Assembly (NCBI GenBank): GCA_037367405.1
Contig: JAZKJV010010531.1
Span: 1 to 64,000, forward strand
Reading direction: 5' to 3'
DNA length: 64,000 nucleotides
DNA from: Ottelia alismoides
Lineage: Eukaryota; Streptophyta; Magnoliopsida; Alismatales; Hydrocharitaceae
Positions 57,203 through 64,000 of this stretch are shown one piece after another (position 1 is the first letter of the stretch; every line of letters starts with the position of its first letter). The notes under the pieces are model-generated. The model worked only from the letters and a program-made list of their open reading frames with translations. It had not been told where the DNA came from and did not search any database. The position numbers and the translations under genes were made by a program.

Positions 57203-58062
57203 CGATTTTTATTAGTTGCGCCCTGAGATATTATAATTTCAGTTATGCCTCTTTCTTTTTATGAATATCAGATGTGCTCCCGACTTCTTGCCGTTATATC
57301 ACTTATGTCCCTGCTTTACTTTAGCCATCAATAGGTTGAACTTAACCATGATTTTTTCAAACCATGATTAGTTAAGAGGGGCATAACTGTCCAAATACAT
57401 CTCCTCCTCCTCCTCCTCCTCCTTCAGCGGGAAATCCTCTGTCAATCACACCATCAGCTGCATATTCTTCATCGTTTCCTTCTCCCTCATCCTCCCAACA
57501 CTACCGCCACCACCGATCCCATCCCACTCCACCCGGGTGGCACTGTCGCATTGATGCTCCTCCTCCCGCCGCTGAATTCCAGCTCCACCATCCCCTCTTG
57601 CCACATCAGCTCGTAGCAACTGTGATGCGGTGGCATCTCCGCCACCAGGAATCTGTCCTCCTCGTCATCCAACACAATGTCGGCAGCGGGACCAAAAGAA
57701 GGAGCATCACTAATGGCCTTCCGACTCTTCAACGTGAAGATGACGTTGTCAACATCGTAAACCTTTGCCTTCCACTCGTCGACCTTCTCCTTCTTCCTCC
57801 AGTTCGTACGCGGGACAACCTCCGCACGGGTGACATCAGCGCCAATGAGGGAGGTGTCAGCACGGACGGAGGTGTTGCGCTTCCAGATGCGATGGGTGTC
57901 CGAGGGTGCATCGCATGCGAGGAGGAAAGGGGGAACAACAGAGCTCTCGAAGCGGAAGGATAGCTTGAGGAAGAAAGTAGGGACACGACGGAGGGTGACG
58001 AGGAGGGAGGGGAGGCGAAAGCGCCACTTGCGGAGAGCAGAGAGGTGCTGGTGGTGGAGGAG
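57203..58062 (-). mobile_element. Pack-MULE left part carrying ANKRD13-like exon fragments, cut by a Tat-like LTR
   Basis: The left end (GATTTTTATTAGTTGCGCC; then TTTCAGTTATGCCTC and GAATATCAGATGTGC) matches the TIR of the family B Mutator-like element at 42635. The interior on minus is coding-like. It reads LRRVPTFFLKLSFRFESSV, then APSDTHRIWKRNTSVRAD, then DVTRAEVVPRTNW, then KVDEWKAKVYDVDNV and FTLKSRK. This order matches the GPCR-chaperone domain of plant ankyrin-repeat (ANKRD13-type) proteins as I know them, with the stretch between RAD and DVTRAE shortened. The following part (to 57,487) is open but unrecognised, so the cargo may be chimeric. No ankyrin repeats are present. A Tat-like LTR starts at 58063; the rest, including the right TIR, would lie beyond the window. 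Confidence 0.68.
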
Positions 58063-61009
58063 TGATGAACCGCAAAATCAGCCCTTTAAGAGTGCGAAAT
58101 TAGCACTTGGAATTGTCGTAGCAGTCGGGCCGATTTTGGCCCATCAAAAAGACCATCTCATTGATAAATGTCAAATAAGAATGCGATGGTCATGAAATTA
58201 TTTTACTTGGTAAGATACCAAGGTCGAACTCAGGGACACGAGCCTCTCAAATATTAATCAGATTTAAGTCTATTTAGCTAAGTGTTGAGTTAAAGGCTTA
58301 TAGGTCAAAATCATGCAAGAGAAGATAATAATGCATTAAAATAAACATGCATTTTTTTATCAATTTTTATCATGCAAATAAATGCCATGAAATGCAATGA
58401 AAATATGCCCAAGGTGAAAAATGATGAGCAAAAATAAGAGTTAATTTCAAGTTTAATTAAAATGGCAGCTGTGATGAACAATTTTAAGTAAGGCATCATT
58501 TCTAGCTCAAATAGATACATTGCTATAAAATAATACATAAAAAATCATTGTGTCCAAAACAATAATTAAGCATGTCATTTGAAAGATCATCAAACCAGCT
58601 TTAAAACGAAACTGAAATCATCTCAATCGGATGCACGTAGCTCAAGATATGCTAAATCAAAGATAAGGGCATAAATGAAAGAAAACATAAAAAGATACCT
58701 ACAAACAGGTCCCTGGGGGGACTAAAATGTAATAAAAATAAAGTTCGGGACCTTCCCTGTAAATAACCCACACACACAGGGGCATTTTAGCAATTTTGAA
58801 AACCCGCGAGGGTTTCAATGCAAATTACCCACAGTGCACATGATCTGCACGTGACGCAGGACCTGAATGCAATATTGAAGAATGTCGGGGGCATCTCTGC
58901 AAATAACCCAGGGTTGCATGTGACAAACACGTGCTTCCCCAGGTTCGGTGGATACGGAGGTTCGGCAGAGGCTCGTAGAGGCTCGGGCGCTCCAGGAGGT
59001 TCGGCAATAGGCTCGGGCGTCCAAGCCTGGAGGTTCGATGGCTCAGGCTCGGAGACGATCTGGTGTCGACGCGTGGCGAACTGGTAGCCATTGGATTGTG
59101 AAGATCCAACGGCCTCAGGAAGAACGGATCGTCGACGTGGCTGCATCGTGGCCGTTGGATGAACTCCGGGGCGGAGCATCCAACGGCTGCTGCTCCTTCT
59201 CCTCCATCTTCGGCTGGCGGCAATTTCTGGACTCCGGCGATGCCCCTCCTCCTCCGCCGCTCGTCCTCAGCTACGAGAGACCTCCATGAAGCTCCATTAG
59301 TGATAGTCGAGGAAGCCGGGAGCTCGGGGAGGATCCAGGACCTTCTGGCGTCTTGCTTTGGAGCTCCGATGATGGCTACACAGCTCGGCCAACTAGCTCC
59401 GGTGAAGTCCCTGGTCATTGAAGCTCTCGAAAACCTGCAGCGTTAGTACATAGCTGAAGCGGGTAGGCGTGCGTGCGTGGGTGAAGTGAGGCGAGATGGG
59501 GAGCTCTGAGGGGCGAAGAAGACTGGAGCTCGAGGCTCCTCCGCCGTGGGTGGCGGAGGAGGTGGGTCGGAGGTGCTGGGAGGTATGGAGGAAGGTTGAG
59601 ATGATCGGAACGATGCGCGTCGAAGGGGGGTTGAAGGCGAAGCTAATGGGTTGGTCAACGGAGATCGAGGGTGGATGGAGAAGCCTAGAAAACTAATGGA
59701 AATTAAGGAAAAATACAGAGAAGGAAGAAGAAGCTTACCGGCGATTGGGGTGGAGCGGAGCTTGGGGACGGACTCCGATGTGGAGCCCTGGTCGTCGCTG
59801 AACTCCGGCAGCAACTCGGAGCAGCTCAGGCGGTCGCGATGCGCTGCAGCTCCACCGTGAAGGTCGTAGGGTCTCACCGGGGAAGACAGTCGTCTTCGCT
59901 CGATCTCTCCGCCTCCCCCTGTCACAGGGAGGTGGAGGAGGGTTGGGCCACTCCCCTCGTAAAGGTGGACGGCGATTAATGGAGGGGGAGGCGCGGTATT
60001 TAAAGAACGAGGTTGGGAGGTTCGCTGGAAGCGTCGTAGGTTTAGAGGGAGTTGTGGAGCGACTGGGGAGACGACGGGGGTCGTGGAGTCTTGCGCGTGC
60101 TGGAGGGAAGAGTGGGGGAGATCGGAGGGCAGTTGGCGATGGGAGGAGTTAACTGAGGTGACGGAGAAAAAGGAAAGGGTGGACGGGTTGCACGAGGTGG
60201 AAATCGTGGGGAAGAGGAGGTTCTGGAGGTTGACGACGGACTTTTGACCGTTGGATCTGGAGATCCAACGGTGGAAAGTATTGCGCAAAGGAGCGGTGTG
60301 GATCAGATCTGAGGCGGCATGATCGGAGGCCCAAGATTTGGCCACGTGTCAGGCTGTGCGAAGGGCGCTGATGGAGGGTGGTGATGGGATGCTGGAGTTG
60401 ATCGAGCGGCTAGGAAAAGAGGGCGGATTGAGCGGCTCAGATCAGAAGATCCATGACATGATCAAGCGGACCATAATGCGCCACGTGGCGCGCTCAGCTT
60501 GAGGCGCGAACGAGCGGTTTAGATGGGAGATGGGTGAAGATCAGACGGCTGAGGACAATGGGCGTGCATGGAGAAGACTTAGCCGTTGGATCAAGAGATG
60601 ATCCAACGATCCTGGTCAAGGGCGGATAGGACAAAGGGAGCCGGGTCACGTGGCGCCCCCGGAATGGGCCACGTGGCCCAATCAGATTATTGCGAAATTG
60701 ATTTTGATTTTTGAAGGCTGAAATGGCCGAATTTGAGAAAACTCAAAACATGAAAGTTGTAGATCTTGACGAGATCTACAAGTTTCATGTTGACCAAAAT
60801 TGGAGATGAAATCAAACAAAGGCCCGAAATATTTTTGAGGGTATTTTTAAGTCTAAAAATACCACAGATTTTTGTTTTGCCATTTTTTATGGTTTTTAAT
60901 TTATTAAGGACTCCGTTAATTACAAGATTTTAATTGGGTTTTATTGACATTCAGCTTAAGCAATGGGGTTAAAAATGAGAAATAAAGATGATGAAATCGA
61001 ATTTCATCA
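58063..61009 (-). mobile_element. Tat-like Ty3/gypsy 3' LTR, minus orientation
   Basis: On minus the 2,947-bp LTR starts TGATGAAATTCGATTTCATC directly after the purine tract AGTATAGGGGG and ends TTGCGGTTCATCA, so its ends TGATGAA/TTCATCA are inverted copies. AT-rich ends enclose a GC-rich middle (58,900-60,700) as in Tat LTRs. A 300-codon minus frame (59443-60345) in the GC-rich part is Ser/Pro-rich and I do not treat it as a gene. A stem-loop at about 60748-60790 carries AGATCTACAA wording frequently seen in plant LTRs. Confidence 0.78.
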
Positions 61010-64000
61010 CCCCCTATACTTAAACTATGCTCGTCCTCGAGCATCAAAAGGAGTGACTAAGTTGGATTAACCCCCTTGTGCATGTGAATACATGATCCAA
61101 TCTGATCAAGTCGACTCGGCTTTAGAGATCCAAAATTCTAGAGTTCAACCCAGCCTTAATCAAGAGGCTTCCAATTCCTCTACTTCTCTAGACTCTCTCT
61201 GATGTACATAAAAGCTAAAGGATATGAAGTTTAGTGTTGACTGCACTTTCGAGAGTAGAGTCAAGTCTTCACCCAAAGTCTTAGTCCGAGAAAATCTCCT
61301 AAGGACCCAATCCTCAACACTAGGGAATAATTCAATCTTGCATTCAGTCCACCGTCTCCTTAGTTGTCAGACTTAGAAAATGTAGATGGCAGGCCAGAAA
61401 TGGAGGGCATGGGATTGTGTCAATTCTTCTCTCCCTCTCATTGGAACAAGGATTCTCTCTAGTGCCTTTTACGCAACACAATTTTTTTGGTGTTGATCAG
61501 TGCGTCCGTCAAGAGAAGTTGGAGCCGTCTGCACTTGTTTTCCTGGGAGTACACCGGGGTGTGTCTCTTTTGAGTACCTATCGTACCTTCGACACCCAGA
61601 CTTGTAGCATTTACGATGCAGAGCCCTTTTTTGGTGCAAGCCCGACTCCTGATCCTAATAGCGGTGGTCCAAGTGGACACTTTGAAATGGTTGGGAGTGC
61701 TCGCCTTTGGTGGAAGCTCTATTGATAATTGACTTTGTGGAATGAGAGCTTTTCTTTGAATTTCATTGACTTGTATAATTTGTGGCTAGCTCCACTGCTT
61801 TTACCAAGAGTTGGCGCACACTGATCAATAATTTTTTTTATTTATTCACACCCTGACACTTAGGTCAATATCAAGAGATTAGTATAAGAATCAAGTTCTC
61901 ATACTGGCTAATATTGCTGACACTCAGGTTTCATGAAGCCTCCAAAGACTTTATCCCATCCTCGAGCATCATTAGATCAAATCCAAACTTGACTTCCTCA
62001 TCCCAATCCCTCAGGTGAAAAATCGACTCATCTCATCAAAAACCGCAGTCGTACATCTGATGTGCTGGTCATATTCTTTATGTCTGAGACTAAGCATGGA
62101 ATATAGCATGCAAATCTAGAAACCTAGAGAAATATGGACAATTAAGTCAATGACCCTGATGGCTAAGGTTGGTTAATCCTAAAATCTCAAAGACCTCAAA
62201 AAGTTAAGTTTTCTTAATCATTTCAGATCCTGGGTGAAAGTGTAGGTGTAGAGGATTAATCCAACTTCTTCATTCAAAAACAAGAGTTTTTTTTTTGAAC
62301 TTCAAGAGATATTAGAACTACCTAAACTCAATTGAGCATCTGCAATTCAGCCAGTATGGATGTAAGTACAGGCCGAAGCCCGTTGCTTGAGGACGGGGCC
62401 TTACGCGATGTCCTCTATACCATACGATCTGCTAAGAGCAAACCCTCACTTAATGCGATTTACTTAATTGGGCTTAGTAGTCACTAACGGCTCCTAAAGG
62501 GTTTTGCAGTTTTTCTCATTTTTATGGATTTTAATAAAGGTTAAAACACGAGTGAAACTCAACTTTCCTTGAAAAAAGATGGCGATTTTTCAAAACCATG
62601 TCACACAAAAAAAGTTTTTTCAAAACATTTTCAAAAGAATTTTTCAAATAAGGAAAAATTATTTTCGAAAATATTTTTATAAAAAATAGCGTAACATAAT
62701 ATCGAAAAGCCGCGAAATCATTTGAGTTCTCTTAGTCCAAAGAGTTTTACCTTAGCCAAAAAGTTTTTAATTTTTCAAAATTTTTAGATTATAGCTAAAG
62801 TAAGTAAATTGTAAATACGGTATACCCCCCTATCCTTAAACTTTGCTATGTCCTCATAGCACTAGATGATACAAGTCCATAGGTCCATTTAAGTACAGAG
62901 AAATATACGGGAGCTAAGATGGCTCCCCCTATACTTAGGTTAGAAATAACCTAAGTATAAAGGCAAGAAAAGATGAGTAGAGAAATCACAGGGGCTCGGG
63001 TCCCCCCTATACTTAGGCTGAGATTAGCCTAAGTATAAAGATGGAATTTGATGTTGGGAGAGACCCAAGGTGAACGAAGAAGAGGGATGGATATACAAGG
63101 GAGCGGATGAATCTTCGGAGATGAAATGGAGGGACTAAGGTTTTGGGGTGTGTGTCGCAACAAACATGGCTCAATCAAGCAAGCAAACCCTTAGTTTCAC
63201 CAACTCACACATGAATCCAACCAAGGTTGGTTGATTATCTTGTCGGTTTTATTGGTGATAAAACGTTAGATAATTACGCGGAGAAAAATGTGAAATAAAA
63301 ACCAAAGTGTAACCGAGGGTGTTGCTCTCCCAAAACCGATTTTTACTCCATTTTTTTGTTGACTTGCAATTAACAGTCCCAATTTTATTTAAAATTATCA
63401 CTGAATTAAAGTTAGCATAAAATCAAGAAGTCATCGTCTACCGTTCATTCCCTTTTTCCATTTAACCTAGGTGATCAAGCTAGGAAAACGAAACCGAGAA
63501 AAACCGCATATTCGATAAAATCATGATCTAAGCCAAGCGAGAAATCATGCAGTTATTTGACAAAAACACGTGAAAAACTGGGACCGTTTCGAAAACCAAA
63601 TACAACATGTATGCAAGTCGAAAAAGCAGCACCTAATCATGCATCTATTAGCGGTGATTGATTTTCATTAATTTTAGCTAAGTGATGCGAGATTATGTAC
63701 GTATAGAATTTAGTGTGTCCTACCTACGACCAAGCACGTAAAAATATGAAAAATAAAATGAGCTCGAAGAGCCGCGTGCCTAGTCCTAGGTTGACACTCA
63801 AGTGGGGACGATCCCCACACAACCACATTCGTTCGATTACACTCGCGAGTCTTCAATCGAAGACCGCTGTAAAAGACGAATTATTACAAGTCATGCAAAC
63901 ATAAAATGCGAGACATTTTTTTTCTTTCTTCCTTATTTGCTCCAAGCATGCTCCTGCGGCTCCTCGCAGCGGGGAGCGTCCTGCTCCTCGCCTCCTTGAT
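61010..64000 (-). mobile_element. 3' internal region of the Tat-like element, continues past the window
   Basis: Just inside the LTR lie the purine tract (61010-61020) and stem-loop ATGCTCG-AGGA-CGAGCAT (61027-61044 on minus). Farther in are three more tracts of the type AGKATAGGGGG at about 62,824, 62,925 and 63,003. The rest has no pol, gag or other recognisable coding on either strand, so it is the noncoding 3' part typical of Tat elements. The gag-pol and 5' LTR would lie to the right, outside the window. Confidence 0.6.
62930..63037. repeat. Pair of perfect hairpins overlapping polypurine-like tracts
   Basis: TATACTTAGGTTA/TAACCTAAGTATA (62930-62942 and 62947-62959) and TATACTTAGGCT/AGCCTAAGTATA (63008-63019 and 63026-63037) are two hairpins 78 bp apart with matched stems that differ by paired bases. 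On minus each ends in AAGTATAGGGGG. Confidence 0.8.

Noticed and set aside
1..64000. CRISPR array, bacterial operon or phage
   Set aside because: No regularly spaced short repeats with unique spacers, no tight gene packing and no ribosome-binding layout; all evidence is plant nuclear.

Overview
The window is repeat-dominated nuclear DNA of a flowering plant. The evidence is direct: coiled-coil (CC) type NLR resistance-gene fragments, Ty3/gypsy and Ty1/copia LTR elements with initiator-Met-tRNA primer sites, a plant LINE, and many small hAT, PIF/Harbinger, Mutator and CACTA derivatives with visible terminal inverted repeats (TIRs) and target-site duplications (TSDs). All NLR remains are CC type and no TIR-type NLR is seen; this fits a monocot but does not prove one. 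Only one gene looks intact.

Layout. 1-11.1 kb: a Mutator-like element (TSD TCTCATTT) interrupted by a full-length chromovirus-type gypsy element (TSD GAGTT, about 0.9% LTR divergence by eye) whose single gag-pol frame is broken only by two stop codons. 11.2-13.2 kb: small MITEs, half of a foldback element and a TRIM retrotransposon. 13.3-15.2 kb (minus): a frameshifted, internally deleted CC-NBS-LRR pseudogene. 15.4-20.6 kb: MITEs, GGCCC-rich repeats and hairpins. 20.6-21.1 kb: a solo LTR with a four-copy 60-bp repeat array. 21.3-23.8 kb (minus): a three-exon gene predicted to join an NLR-type coiled coil to eight ~60-residue Arg-Gly-rich repeats and a C-terminal CCHC zinc knuckle; this is the most interesting locus.

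24-28.8 kb: an orphan exon-like segment, a second copy of the first Mutator-like family and a Tourist-like MITE. 29.2-32.3 kb: a non-autonomous copia-type LTR element holding a hAT MITE. 33.2-35.4 kb: a degenerate hAT element. 35.6-36.2 kb: a TRIM solo LTR and an LRR fragment. 36.5-41.6 kb: copia gag relics and AT-rich DNA. 41.6-46.7 kb: a Tat-like LTR containing a Mutator-like element. 46.8-50.3 kb: a decayed copia element with its 3' LTR. 50.9-56.3 kb: a decayed LINE hosting a Tourist MITE and a hAT element. 56.4-58.1 kb: a CACTA MITE and a Pack-MULE that carries exons resembling plant ankyrin/GPCR-chaperone (ANKRD13-like) genes. 58.1-64 kb: the 3' LTR and 3' internal region of a minus-strand Tat-like element that runs off the window.

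The window reads as a former NLR neighbourhood overrun by nested transposons. Nesting order can be read from TSDs: gypsy in MULE, hAT in copia, MULE in Tat LTR, hAT in LINE, Tat in Pack-MULE. All calls come from reading the sequence; no database search or alignment program was run.
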